Assembly: GCF_000341145.1 (NCBI RefSeq)
Contig: NZ_ANBE01000030.1
Location: 1 to 36,695, forward strand
Source of the DNA: Nocardiopsis xinjiangensis YIM 90004
Lineage (GTDB): Bacteria; Actinomycetota; Actinomycetes; Streptosporangiales; Streptosporangiaceae
DNA: 36,695 nucleotides
Direction of reading: 5' to 3'
Under the pieces are notes generated by a model. It was not told where the DNA came from, made no database searches, and saw only the letters and a program-made list of their open reading frames with translations. The position numbers were made by a program, and so were the translations under genes. Positions 7,895-16,557 of this stretch are shown here, in pieces. How positions within the stretch are numbered: position 1 is the stretch's first letter; every line of letters begins with the position of its first letter.

Positions 7895-9844
7895 ATGGGG
7901 CCGGATCGGGCGTGGCAGGGACCACGGACTTCCCGGGGTTCCCGGGTATCACGGGAACCGCGCGCACCACGGACATCGAGCGCGCTGCGAGCGCTGCGGA
8001 CACTGCTCCGGCTGGTGGGGACCCTGCGCGACGCGGGGCCGGGGCCGGCCTCGGCCCTGGTCGCGGTGCGCCTGATGGAACGCCTGGTCACCCCGGTGAC
8101 GGCGGTCGCGGTCGCCGCGCTCGTGGGTGCCCTCTCCACCACCGGGACGGCCGGCGGGGACACGGTCACGGCGGCTCTCCTCCCGCTGGTGTTCCTGGCG
8201 CTGGTGATGCTCGCGGGGCACCTGGGTGACGCGGCGGCCGAACCGCTGGAGTACCTGGTCCGCTCGCGTATCGACGGCGCGCACCGCGACCGGGTGGCAC
8301 GGTCGGCACGCACCCCCTCGGACCTGGGCGCGGTGGAGGCCCTGGAGACACAGGCGCTGATCCGGCAGGTCCGGGCCGACCCCGAGCACGGTGTCGAGAC
8401 CACCCCGGGTGAGGGGACCACGGCCGCGGTCCGGGTGGGCGCGGGGCTGTGCGGGGCGGCCCTCACCTGCGCGGTCCTGGTGTCGTTCGCGTGGTGGCTG
8501 GTTCCGCTCGTGCTGGTTCCGGCCCTGGTCACGGTGGCGCTGCGGTACCGGCTCGCGTTCGCGGGCGCGGCCGCGTGGGAGGTCGCGATCGGCGGGGAAC
8601 TCCATACCGACGTGTGGCGCGAGGCCAACGTCTCGGCGTCCGAGGGCAAGGACATCCGGGTCTTCGGGCTGCGGGACTGGATGGTCGACCGGATGCAACA
8701 CCAGCTCCGGGAATCCAACAGTCCGCTGTGGCGGCACATCGAACACCGGCTCCGCGTCGAGTGGCTCATGTTCGTGCTGATGCTGCTGGGGCTGGTCCCG
8801 GCCTACCTCCTGGTCACGCAGGGAGCGCTGGCGGGCGCGACGACCGTCACGACCCAGACCGCGGTGCTGGCGGCGGGGGCGACGCTGTTCCAGCTCCTGG
8901 GAAACGGGTTGGACTTCTACCAGCTGGCGGGAGCCGGGCGGGTCTTCCGGTCGACGGACCGGTTGTCCGAGCGCCTCACCGAGAGCGCCCCCGTTCTGGA
9001 CGCCGTCCCGTCCGCCACGGTCGGTGAGATCCGGTTCGAAGGTGTGGGTTTTGCTTACCCGGGTTCGGAACGGACGGTCCTGGACGAGGTCGACCTGACC
9101 GTGCGGCCGGGCGAGCTCCTGGCGATCGTGGGGCTGAACGGGGCCGGCAAGTCCACACTCATCAAGCTCATGTGCGGCCTGTACCGGCCCACGAGCGGGC
9201 GCATCACCGTCGACGGCGTGGACCTGGCGGCGTTGGATCCGGACCGGTGGCGGTCGCGGCTGTCGGTGATCTTCCAGGGTTTCGACCGGTATCCGCTGTC
9301 GGTGCGCGAGAACGTCACCCTGGGAGGTACTGCCTCCGAGGGCCCCGACGACGGCACTGCGTTGGAGGACGTCGCCCGGGCGTCCGAACTCACGGACGTC
9401 GTCGACCGCCTGCCCACCGGCTGGGACACCCCGCTCTCGCGCGGGCGCACCGGCGGCGTCGACCTGTCCGGGGGCCAGTGGCAACAGGTGGCGATGGCCC
9501 GCGCGCTGTACGGGGTCCGGGCCGGCGCGCGGTTCCTGGTGGCCGACGAACCCACCGCCCACCTGGACGTGCGCACCGAGTTCCGGCTCTTCGAGCGTCT
9601 GGCCGCGCAACGCGACGGCGCGGGGATCGTGCTCATCTCGCACCGGTTGTCGACGGTGCGCCGGGCCGATCGGATCGTGCTGCTCGACGGGGGCCGCATC
9701 ACCGAGGAGGGCACCCACGGCGAGTTGATGGCGCTGCGGGGCACGTACGCGGAGCTGTTCGGGATCCAGGCGGCCCGGTTCCGTCGTGCGGACGAAGACA
9801 CGGACGGTACTCCGGCGCGACCCGACGAGGGGGAACAGGCATGA
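7895..9844 (+). CDS. ABC exporter half-transporter, membrane-ATPase fusion, first of a pair
   Basis: A 649-aa type-I ABC exporter subunit in the cytoplasmic membrane. The N-terminal 370 residues contain several hydrophobic segments (for example around residues 85-115, 185-220 and 290-345), and the C-terminal 240 form the ATPase. Walker A is GLNGAGKST (413-421), the signature is LSGGQ (524-528), Walker B ends D551-E552, and the switch histidine is H583. All catalytic residues are present. I chose the ATG at 7895 because GAGGAG lies at 7884-7889. The stop overlaps the next exporter's start by 4 nt, so the two probably form a heterodimer. The substrate is unknown: no peptide precursor, modifying enzyme or resistance gene is adjacent. 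Confidence 0.85.
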   Translation: MGPDRAWQGPRTSRGSRVSREPRAPRTSSALRALRTLLRLVGTLRDAGPGPASALVAVRLMERLVTPVTAVAVAALVGALSTTGTAGGDTVTAALLPLVFLALVMLAGHLGDAAAEPLEYLVRSRIDGAHRDRVARSARTPSDLGAVEALETQALIRQVRADPEHGVETTPGEGTTAAVRVGAGLCGAALTCAVLVSFAWWLVPLVLVPALVTVALRYRLAFAGAAAWEVAIGGELHTDVWREANVSASEGKDIRVFGLRDWMVDRMQHQLRESNSPLWRHIEHRLRVEWLMFVLMLLGLVPAYLLVTQGALAGATTVTTQTAVLAAGATLFQLLGNGLDFYQLAGAGRVFRSTDRLSERLTESAPVLDAVPSATVGEIRFEGVGFAYPGSERTVLDEVDLTVRPGELLAIVGLNGAGKSTLIKLMCGLYRPTSGRITVDGVDLAALDPDRWRSRLSVIFQGFDRYPLSVRENVTLGGTASEGPDDGTALEDVARASELTDVVDRLPTGWDTPLSRGRTGGVDLSGGQWQQVAMARALYGVRAGARFLVADEPTAHLDVRTEFRLFERLAAQRDGAGIVLISHRLSTVRRADRIVLLDGGRITEEGTHGELMALRGTYAELFGIQAARFRRADEDTDGTPARPDEGEQA

Positions 9845-11679
9845 CTCGGAGCTCGCCCGCGCCCCGCCCCACACCCCCGGTGTGGCGGCGCCTGCCCGCC
9901 CTGTGGTGGGAGATCCTGGTGCTCTCGTGGCGGTCCGCCCCGGGCCTGACCGCCCTGACGCTGGTGGTGCTGGCCCTCTCGGTCGTGGCGGTGCCCACCG
10001 TCGCGTTGGCCCTGCGCACCACGGTGGACGCGACGTCCGCGGACGCGGCCACGGTGGCGCTCGCCGGCGCGGTGGGTGTGGCGGTCGCGCACGCGCTCAC
10101 CGGCACGCTCCAGGTCATGACCGGGGAGCTCCTCACGACCGTTTCCGACCGCGCGGGACGGCTCGGGATCCATCCGCGCGTCCACCGTGCGATCGCGTCC
10201 GTGCCGGGGGTGTCCCACCTGGAACGCGGAGACGTCCTCGACCGGGTCGACATCGTCCGGCGCGGCACCGGCCAGATCGCCCGGAGCGCCTGGAACGTAC
10301 TGCTGTCCGTCTCCCATGTGCTGAAGCTGCTGCTCACGGTGGTGCTGCTCGGGTCGGTGCATCCGCTGCTGCTGGGCCTGATCCCGCTGGCGGGCGTACC
10401 CCTGTGGACCCACCGCCGCGGCCAGGTCTTCGTGCGGAGGGCAGAGGTGGAGGGCGCGGAGGGCCACCGGCTGCAGCGGTCCCTGTTCGAGACGGTGGCC
10501 GGGGTGACCGGGGACGGGGAGGCCCGGGTGAGCGGGGCGGACGCACGGTTGGACCGGCTGCGGCAACAGGCGTGGCGGGCGACCGAGCGGGTGCGGTTCC
10601 GGGCCCGGGCCCGGGCGGCGGTGTGGACCTTCGCGGGGTGGCTGGTGTTCGTCTCGGCCTTCGCCGGGGGTATCGCGGTGGTGATCGTGCAGACCTCCCG
10701 GGGCGAGGGAACCGTCGGTGACCTGGTGTTGACCGTGATGCTCGCGGTGAGCTTGGGGCAGACGGTGCGCGGCACGGTGACCGTGACGGCGGAGACGGCC
10801 GGGGCCCGGAGGGTCGTGGAGCCGTACCTGTGGTTGCGCGACCATGTCGCCGGTGAACTCGCCCGTGAGGGGGCCACCGAGGAACCACCGGACACACTGG
10901 CCGCCGGCCTGGCCCTGGACCGGGTCTCCTTCACGTACCCGGGCACCGATCGGCCGGCGTTGGACGGGATCTCGGCCCACCTACCCGCCGGGACGGTCGT
11001 AGCGGTCGTGGGTGAGTACGGGTCGGGCAAGACGACCCTGGTCAAGCTGTTGTCGGGGCTCTACCGTCCGGACACGGGAACGGTGCGGGTGGAGGACCGC
11101 GATCTGGCCGGGATGTCCACAGAAGGGTGGCGGTCGCGGTGCAGCGCCGCGTTCCAGGACTTCGGTCGGTTCGAGGTGACCTTCGGGGAGACCGTCGGGC
11201 TCGGTGACCTGGACCGTATCGGGGACCCCGACGCCGTGGCACGGGCGGTGCGCGACGCCGACGCGGAGGAGATCGCGGCCGGGTTGCCCGAGGGTGTGCA
11301 CACCCAGTTGGGTCGGCGTCTGGGCGGTGTGGAGCTCTCGGAGGGGCAGTGGCAGCGTGCGGCCCTGGCGCGGGCGTCGATGCGGCGCGACCCGTTGTTG
11401 TTCGTGTTGGACGAGCCGACGGCCTCACTCGATGCCCCGAGCGAGGAATCGATCTTCCGGCGGTACATGGAGCGGGCGCGGGTCCACGCACGCGGGACGG
11501 GTACGGTCACCGTGGTCGTCTCGCACCGGTTCTCGACGGTGGCGGGCGCGGACCTGGTGCTGGTCATGGAGCGCGGACGGATCGTGGAGGCGGGCACCCA
11601 CGCGGAGCTGGTCGCCGGCGGCGGGCGGTACGCGCGGCTGTACGGGATCCAGGAGCGGGCGTACACGGCTGAGACGTGA
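9841..11679 (+). CDS. ABC exporter half-transporter, second of a pair
   Basis: A 612-aa membrane-ATPase fusion, partner of the preceding exporter. Hydrophobic segments lie at about residues 38-60, 72-90, 160-185 and 265-310, with the ATPase in the last 240 residues. Walker A is GEYGSGKTT (391-399). The signature is LSEGQ (499-503) rather than LSGGQ. Walker B ends D524-E525 and the switch histidine is H562. Both partners keep the catalytic glutamate, so neither ATP site is obviously degenerate at that position; only the signature differs. The ATG at 9841 overlaps the upstream stop (ATGA). Tandem exporters like this move peptides, lipids or drugs; which applies here cannot be told. Confidence 0.85.
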   Translation: MTRSSPAPRPTPPVWRRLPALWWEILVLSWRSAPGLTALTLVVLALSVVAVPTVALALRTTVDATSADAATVALAGAVGVAVAHALTGTLQVMTGELLTTVSDRAGRLGIHPRVHRAIASVPGVSHLERGDVLDRVDIVRRGTGQIARSAWNVLLSVSHVLKLLLTVVLLGSVHPLLLGLIPLAGVPLWTHRRGQVFVRRAEVEGAEGHRLQRSLFETVAGVTGDGEARVSGADARLDRLRQQAWRATERVRFRARARAAVWTFAGWLVFVSAFAGGIAVVIVQTSRGEGTVGDLVLTVMLAVSLGQTVRGTVTVTAETAGARRVVEPYLWLRDHVAGELAREGATEEPPDTLAAGLALDRVSFTYPGTDRPALDGISAHLPAGTVVAVVGEYGSGKTTLVKLLSGLYRPDTGTVRVEDRDLAGMSTEGWRSRCSAAFQDFGRFEVTFGETVGLGDLDRIGDPDAVARAVRDADAEEIAAGLPEGVHTQLGRRLGGVELSEGQWQRAALARASMRRDPLLFVLDEPTASLDAPSEESIFRRYMERARVHARGTGTVTVVVSHRFSTVAGADLVLVMERGRIVEAGTHAELVAGGGRYARLYGIQERAYTAET

Positions 11680-11694
11680 CGTGGCGGAGCGCCC

Positions 11695-11723
11695 GGTGGC
11701 CCCGGGTTCCGGGGCGGACCACC
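11695..11723 (+). terminator. Hairpin terminator after the exporter pair
   Basis: Sixteen nt past the stop, CCCCGG (11700-11705) pairs with CCGGGG (11709-11714) around a 3-nt loop. GGTGG (11695-11699) and CCACC (11719-11723) extend the stem across a small bulge. No T tract follows, as is common in high-G+C actinobacteria. Confidence 0.45.
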
Positions 11724-11884
11724 GACGAAAGTCGGGGTCGGGTCCCACGAATGCCTGGCCCGGAGCGGCCGACCCCCCACCTTGGGCGGCGGTGCGTTCC
11801 GTTCTGCGGGGGGAGGCCGGAGCGGGAGAGGCGGTTCTAGCGTGAGGAGTGTTCGTCAAAAGCCTTCACCAGGAACGGAACCAC

Positions 11885-12124
11885 ATGTCCCTCATGATGT
11901 TGAGCAGCCTGCCCGTCACCGAGGACGCGCTCGCGGCCGGGCTGCTGTTCGGCGCCCTGCTGTTGGGCCTGGCCGTGGTCGTCTTCATCGTCGCCGCGTT
12001 CTTCAGTGCTCTGTTCGCCCGGATCGGACTGGGAACGAAGTTCCTCTGGATCGTTCTCATCTTCGTCGCGCCCTTCATCGGGGCCCTGTTGTGGTTCCTC
12101 GTCGGACGCCCGCGTACGGGATGA
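11885..12124 (+). CDS. Small PLDc_N-type membrane protein
   Basis: A 79-aa protein with two hydrophobic segments, at roughly residues 15-40 and 52-73. The second, LWIVLIFVAPFIGALLWFLVGR, matches the pattern of the phospholipase D-nuclease N-terminal (PLDc_N) domain: a Trp-Ile-Val start, a Pro-x-x-Gly in mid-helix and a Gly-Arg end. This domain also occurs as free-standing small membrane proteins of unknown function in actinobacteria. I chose the ATG at 11885, with AGGAA at 11871-11875. No catalytic HKD motif is present, so it is not an enzyme. It stands alone between the exporter terminator and the first cobalamin riboswitch. Confidence 0.75.
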   Translation: MSLMMLSSLPVTEDALAAGLLFGALLLGLAVVVFIVAAFFSALFARIGLGTKFLWIVLIFVAPFIGALLWFLVGRPRTG

Positions 12125-12190
12125 GGCCCGGTTCATCCGGTGGGAACCCCGGCGCCGCACGGCCGCGGGAGCCCATCCGGTCCCCTCCTC

Positions 12191-12219
12191 GACCTGGCGC
12201 ACGAGGGACCCGGTACTCT
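12191..12219 (+). promoter_or_regulatory. Possible promoter of the cobG operon
   Basis: A TACTCT -10-like element (12214-12219, fitting TAnnnT) lies 17 nt after a weak GACCTG at 12191-12196. The same GGTACTCT sequence precedes the riboswitch of the importer operon at the same distance, which supports a conserved promoter. Confidence 0.35.
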
Positions 12220-12225
12220 CGTCGG

Positions 12226-12404
12226 GCCAGTCGAACTCCACCTCGTGGAGCAGGGAACCCGGTGCGAATCCGGGACTGACGCGCAGCGGTGAGGGCGACG
12301 GACGGACACGTCCCGGTGGATGGCCCCGGGGCGGCCACTGGGGCCGTGCGGCCCCGGGAAGGCGTTCCGTACCCGGTCGACCCCGAGTCCGAAGACCTGC
12401 TGGC
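12226..12404 (+). promoter_or_regulatory. Cobalamin riboswitch upstream of cobG
   Basis: Conserved cobalamin aptamer blocks appear in order: AGGGAAcCCGGTGCGAATCCGGG (12252-12274), a GCGCAGCGGTGAGG block (12280-12293), a GCCACTG segment (12333-12339) and AGTCCGAAGACCTGC (12386-12400). Closing helix P1 can form between GCCAG (12226-12230) and CTGGC (12400-12404). Between aptamer and cobG, CGTCAGG (12420-12426) can pair with CCTGACG (12453-12459), just before the AAGGA ribosome site (12462-12466). That is consistent with translational or transcriptional control, repressing cobG-H-IJ-M when adenosylcobalamin is plentiful. Confidence 0.9.
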
Positions 12405-12471
12405 GCTGGCGGTACCCACCGTCAGGTCGACCGCGGGCCACGCGTAGGAGCCCCTGACGCGAAGGACATCC

Positions 12472-13449
12472 ATGCCCTCGACCGGCAGACCGGAGCCGGA
12501 CCGCACCACCACGGACCGCCGCGGGGCGGCCCCCGCGACGCAGCAGGGCCACAGCGAAGGCCCCCGCGCCCGGCGCGACCGCTGCCCCGGAGCGCTGCGT
12601 CCCTGGGCGGCCGACGACGGTCTTCTGATCCGGCTCCGGCTCATCGGCGGCCGCCTCCCCGCGCAGACCCTGTCCGACCTGTGCGAGGTCGCGGAACGGT
12701 ACGGCGACGGCCGGGTCCGGGTCACCGTCCGGGCCAACCTTCAACTGCGCGCCCTCCCGGGGCAGGACGGGGCCCTCGACCCGGAAGCCGTCGACGCGCT
12801 CCGCTCCACGGGCCTGCTGCCCTCGCGCACGCACGAGCTGGTGCGCAACGTCATGGTCTCCCCGGACCCGGGGCTCTGGGACGGACGGGCCGACCTGCGC
12901 CCCGTGGCCGCCGAGCTCGACCGGCTCCTGTGCTCGGCCCCGCACCGGGCGATGCTCCCCGGCCGTTTCCTCTTCGTGTTGGACAACGGCCGGGGCGACC
13001 TGCAGGAGCGCACCTGCGACCTGGGGCTGACCGCCCTGGACGAAGGCCGCGCCCAGCTCCGGATCGGGGACCGTTGGGGACCGGTGGTCGGTCTCGACGA
13101 GGCGCCCGAGGCCCTGGTCTCACTCACCGACCGGTTCCTGGAACGCCGTGGCGAAGGTCCTTGCGCCGCATGGCACGTCACCGAACTCCCGGAGCCGCTC
13201 ACCGGCTTCGTACCTCCCGATCCACGGTTGCCCCACCCCTCGCCCCCGCTCCCGTACGGGCCTGCGCCCGGGGGTGGTCGGCACGTCCCCGTCCCCGAGA
13301 GCGGACTGGACCGCTCCGCTGTCGACGCCCTCGCCGAGCACGCACGCGCCGCCGGCCACGGCATCCTCGTCGTGACCCCGTGGCGCGGCGTCCTCGTCCC
13401 CGGAATTTCCGACCCTGTCCCTGTCCCCGACACCGGAGGTGGATCTTGA
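12472..13449 (+). CDS. cobG: CobG-like precorrin-3B synthase lacking the Fe-S domain
   Basis: CobG hydroxylates precorrin-3A at C20 and forms the lactone (precorrin-3B), preparing ring contraction in the aerobic corrin pathway. The 325-aa product has the sulfite/nitrite-reductase half-domain (RLIGGRLPAQTLSDLCEVAERYGDG, then VTVRANLQLRAL, about residues 50-100), the THELVRNVMVSPDPG segment and the GRFLFVLDNGRGD segment. Near the end it has the second half-domain signature VVTPWRGVLVPG. It stops 12 residues after that. Homologues continue with a C-x5-C ... C-x3-C domain binding 4Fe-4S and siroheme; here none of the five cysteines has that spacing. ATG at 12472 has AAGGA upstream. The stop overlaps the cobH start. 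It may be inactive or need another protein. Confidence 0.8.
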   Translation: MPSTGRPEPDRTTTDRRGAAPATQQGHSEGPRARRDRCPGALRPWAADDGLLIRLRLIGGRLPAQTLSDLCEVAERYGDGRVRVTVRANLQLRALPGQDGALDPEAVDALRSTGLLPSRTHELVRNVMVSPDPGLWDGRADLRPVAAELDRLLCSAPHRAMLPGRFLFVLDNGRGDLQERTCDLGLTALDEGRAQLRIGDRWGPVVGLDEAPEALVSLTDRFLERRGEGPCAAWHVTELPEPLTGFVPPDPRLPHPSPPLPYGPAPGGGRHVPVPESGLDRSAVDALAEHARAAGHGILVVTPWRGVLVPGISDPVPVPDTGGGS

Positions 13450-14111
13450 CGTCCCCTCGCCGACCGGACCGGCACTACGACTACATCGACAACGGTCCCG
13501 CGATCTACACCGACTCCTTCGCCACGATCCGGCGGGAGGCCTCGCTGGGACATCTGCCGTCGGACGCCGAACGACTCGCGGTCCGCATGATCCACGGCAC
13601 CGGACAGGTGGACCTCGCCAGGGACCTGGTCATCCACCCCGGACTGGTCGCGGCGGCCCGGAGCGCCCTGAATTCCGGGGCCCCGATCCTGTGCGACGCG
13701 GGCATGGTCGCGTCCGGGGTCACCCGCGCGCGCCTTCCCTCCGACAACGAGGTGCGGTGCCTGCTGTCCGACCCCCGAGTACCCGGCCTCGCCCGGGAAT
13801 GGGGCACCACCCGGTCCGCAGCCGCGGTCTCGCTGTGGGAACCGGTGCTCGAGGGGGCCGTGGTGGCCGTGGGCAACGCACCCACCGCACTGTTCCACCT
13901 GCTGGAGATGTTGATCGACGGGGCACCGCGCCCGGCCGTGATCGTCGGCTGCCCGGTCGGGTTCATCGGCGCCGCGGAGTCCAAACAGGCACTGACGGAA
14001 CTGGCCGACCGGCACGGCATCGATGTCCCCTACGTGACCGCCCTCGGCCGTCGTGGAGGTTCCGCGATGACCTCCTCGGCCCTGAACGCACTTGCCAAGG
14101 AGGAAGAGTGA
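13446..14111 (+). CDS. cobH: Precorrin-8X methylmutase
   Basis: CobH moves the methyl group from C11 to C12 of precorrin-8X, giving hydrogenobyrinic acid. The 221-aa length is typical. The family histidine that protonates the ring lies in MIHGTGQVD (H50). SGAPILCDAGMV and the glycine-rich GCPVGFIGAAESK segment are also family hallmarks. The TTG start at 13446 is supported by GGAGG at 13435-13439 and by the DYIDNGPAIY start of homologues following a short leader. It overlaps cobG by 4 nt and cobIJ by 4 nt, so the group is translationally coupled under the first riboswitch. Cytosolic. Nothing unusual beyond the rare TTG start. Confidence 0.95.
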   Translation: MTSPRRPDRHYDYIDNGPAIYTDSFATIRREASLGHLPSDAERLAVRMIHGTGQVDLARDLVIHPGLVAAARSALNSGAPILCDAGMVASGVTRARLPSDNEVRCLLSDPRVPGLAREWGTTRSAAAVSLWEPVLEGAVVAVGNAPTALFHLLEMLIDGAPRPAVIVGCPVGFIGAAESKQALTELADRHGIDVPYVTALGRRGGSAMTSSALNALAKEEE

Positions 14112-15652
14112 CCGGCCGTTTCCACGGTGTCGGCGTCGGCCCCGGCGACCCCGAACTCATCACGCTCAAAGCAGCCCGACTCATCTCCGGGGCCGACGTG
14201 GTCGCCTACCACGCGGGCGCGGGGAAGAGCTCCAACGCCCGCCGGATCGCCGCAGACCTCATCCCGGACGCGGCGATCGAGGAAGAGCTCACCTACCCGG
14301 TGACGACCGGCACGACCGACCACCCGGGCGGGTACACGGGCGCGCTCTCCGACTTCTACGAGCGCTCCGCCCGCCGTTTGGCCGCGCACCTGGACGCCGG
14401 ACGGGACGTCGTGCTGCTCGCCGAGGGCGACCCGCTGTTCTACGGCTCGTACATGTACATGCACGACCGGCTCGCGCAGCGGTACCCGACCGGGATCGTG
14501 CCGGGTGTGCCCGCGTTCTCCGCCGCCACCTCGGTTGCGGAGTCGCCCCTGGCCAGGCAGACCGACGTGCTCACGGTGCTGCCGGGGACCCTGCCCGAAC
14601 CGGAGCTGGCCCGGCGCCTGGCCGGGACCGACGCGGCCGTGGTGATGAAGTTGGGGCGCACGTTCCCCGCGGTCCGGCGTGCCCTGGAGGCGGCCGGGCG
14701 CCTGGAGCACGCGGTCTACGTGGAACGCGCGTCGATGGCGGAGGAGCGACGGCTGCCGGTCACAGAGGTCGACCCGGCGACGGTCCCCTACTTCTCGGTG
14801 ATCCTGGTGACCGGGGACAGCAGGAACGGAACCCGGTCCCGAGCGGCCGGCGGGTCCGGGACGGCCGGTGGGCCCGGGGCTGAGCTCTTCGAGCCGATCA
14901 CCTCGGCCGCCGAACTCCTGGTCGTCGGCCTGGGTCCGGGACCGGACCGCTGGCTCACCGCCGAGACCTCCGCCGCACTGGCCGAGGTCGACCACGTGGT
15001 GGGGTACGGCCCCTACGTCGACCGGGTCCCGCAACGGGCCGGGCTGACCCGGCACGCCTCCGGCAACACCGTGGAACTCGACCGCGCGCGCCTGGCCCTC
15101 GACCTGGCGCGCAAGGGCGAACGCGTCGCTGTGGTCTCCGGCGGGGACGCGGGCGTCTTCGGCATGGCCACGGCCGTGTTCGAGGCAGCGGAGGACCCCG
15201 TGTACCGGGACGTGCCGGTGCGGGTGCTGCCCGGGGTGAGCGCCGTCCAGGCCGTGGCCGCACGTGCGGGCGCCCCGATCGGCGGGGACTTCGCGGTGAT
15301 GAGTCTCTCGGACCGGCTCAAACCGTGGGAGGTGATCGAACGCCGGTTGCGTGCGGTCGCCGAGGCCGATCTGGCGCTGGCTGTCTACAACCCGGCCTCC
15401 CGCTCCCGGACCGGGCAGATCGCCACCGCACGCCGGCTCCTGCTGGAGCACCGGACACCGGAGACCGTGGTGGTCGTGGGCCGGAGCGTGGGACGTGAGG
15501 GCGAGACCCTGGAGGTGACGACGTTGGGCGAACTGGACCCGGCGACGGTGGACATGCGGTGCCTGGTGATCGTCGGTGCGAGTGGGACCCGCGTCTCCGA
15601 GGCGGGGCGTGTATGGACCCCCAGGTGGGTGGAAAGTCGGGTGGAAGCGTGA
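14108..15652 (+). CDS. cobIJ: Fused precorrin-2 C20- and precorrin-3B C17-methyltransferase
   Basis: A 514-aa bifunctional SAM-dependent enzyme. The N-terminal CobI module (residues 1-235) begins GRFHGVGVGPGDPELITLKA and has the LAEGDPLFYGSYMYMH loop. It methylates C20 of precorrin-2. After an Arg/Gly/Ala-rich linker (237-265), the CobJ module (268-514) starts LLVVGLGPGPDRWLT and holds VVSGGDAGVFGMA and YNPASRSR. It methylates C17 and contracts the ring of precorrin-3B. This fusion is common in actinobacteria. It places the enzymes on either side of the CobG step in one chain. GTG at 14108 and the final stop at 15652 each overlap neighbours by 4 nt. Confidence 0.95.
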   Translation: MTGRFHGVGVGPGDPELITLKAARLISGADVVAYHAGAGKSSNARRIAADLIPDAAIEEELTYPVTTGTTDHPGGYTGALSDFYERSARRLAAHLDAGRDVVLLAEGDPLFYGSYMYMHDRLAQRYPTGIVPGVPAFSAATSVAESPLARQTDVLTVLPGTLPEPELARRLAGTDAAVVMKLGRTFPAVRRALEAAGRLEHAVYVERASMAEERRLPVTEVDPATVPYFSVILVTGDSRNGTRSRAAGGSGTAGGPGAELFEPITSAAELLVVGLGPGPDRWLTAETSAALAEVDHVVGYGPYVDRVPQRAGLTRHASGNTVELDRARLALDLARKGERVAVVSGGDAGVFGMATAVFEAAEDPVYRDVPVRVLPGVSAVQAVAARAGAPIGGDFAVMSLSDRLKPWEVIERRLRAVAEADLALAVYNPASRSRTGQIATARRLLLEHRTPETVVVVGRSVGREGETLEVTTLGELDPATVDMRCLVIVGASGTRVSEAGRVWTPRWVESRVEA

Positions 15653-16392
15653 CCGTGCACTTCGTGGGGTCCGGCCCCGGCACCGCCGACCTGTTGACGG
15701 TGCGTGCCACCCGCATGCTCGCCGCGGCGGACGTGGTGCTCTACCCGGGCACGTACCTGGACCCGGAGGTCCTGGACCACTGTGCGCCCGGTGCCGAACT
15801 GGTCGACACGCAGGGACTCGACCTGGACCGCATCACCGAACGCCTGGTCTCCGCGCACGCCGAGGGTCTGGACACCGTGCGGCTCACGTCCGGGGACCCG
15901 TCGGTGTACTCGGCTCTGTCGGAACAGACCCGCCGGCTCGACGCCCGCGGCGTCCCGTGGGACGTCACCCCGGGAGTGCCCGCCTACGCAGCCGCGTCGG
16001 CGCTGGTGGGGCGGGAGCTGACCGTGCCGTTGGTGGCTCAGTCGGTGGTACTGACCCGGACACGGTCACGGTCGAGCGCGATGCCGGACACGGAGACGTT
16101 GGAGGCGTTCGCGGCGACCCGGGCCACACTGGTGCTGCACCTGGCGATCCGGCGGGTGCGGGAGCTCATGGAACGGATCGAACCGGAGTACGGAGCGGGC
16201 TGCCCGGTCGTGGTCGCCCACCGGGTGGGCGGCCCGGAGGAGGCGGTGCTGCACGGGACCGTGGGCGATATCGCCGACGCCGTGGAGGAGGCCGGATTCC
16301 GGCAGGCCGCCGTGGTCCTCGTGGGGCGCGCGCTGACTCCCGGGACCGGGGGCGAGTCGTTCCTGTACGACCCCGAGCGGCCCCGCGGCTGA
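15649..16392 (+). CDS. cobM: Precorrin-4 C11-methyltransferase
   Basis: CobM transfers a methyl group from SAM to C11 of precorrin-4, giving precorrin-5. The 247-aa protein shows the family's opening VHFVGSGPGTADLLTVRA, VVLYPGTYLDPEVL, the substrate loop TSGDPSVYSALSEQ and TPGVPAYAAASAL. I chose GTG at 15649, overlapping the cobIJ stop by 4 nt; an in-frame ATG at 15613 would add 12 residues that homologues do not need. It is the last gene of the cobG operon, 90 nt before a strong bidirectional hairpin. Confidence 0.93.
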   Translation: MTVHFVGSGPGTADLLTVRATRMLAAADVVLYPGTYLDPEVLDHCAPGAELVDTQGLDLDRITERLVSAHAEGLDTVRLTSGDPSVYSALSEQTRRLDARGVPWDVTPGVPAYAAASALVGRELTVPLVAQSVVLTRTRSRSSAMPDTETLEAFAATRATLVLHLAIRRVRELMERIEPEYGAGCPVVVAHRVGGPEEAVLHGTVGDIADAVEEAGFRQAAVVLVGRALTPGTGGESFLYDPERPRG

Positions 16393-16481
16393 GGCTGAGC
16401 GTGTGCTTCGTTGACGGTTGGCGGGGACGGAGGCCGTCATCGGAGCAACGGGGCGGGGAGACGGGGATTTGGCGGGGGATC

Positions 16482-16527
16482 GGGGCTGGGCCCCAGCGCA
16501 GGTGCACGTGCGCTGGGGCCCAGCCCC
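16482..16527. terminator. Bidirectional 19-bp perfect hairpin between cobM and cobL
   Basis: Bases 16482-16500 are the exact reverse complement of 16509-16527, with an 8-nt loop. The stem is almost all G-C, and no T tract follows on either side. It sits between the convergent cobM and cobL stops (16392 and 16558), so it can end transcription from both directions. Confidence 0.8.
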
Positions 16528-16557
16528 TCGTGTGGCTGAGCGCACCTGTTCCCCCGT

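Noticed and set aside
13446..14111. Possibility that the missing CobG C-terminal domain continues in another frame
   Set aside because: All of this stretch encodes CobH in a single clear frame; no C-x5-C or C-x3-C pattern was found in the sequence directly after the CobG stop.
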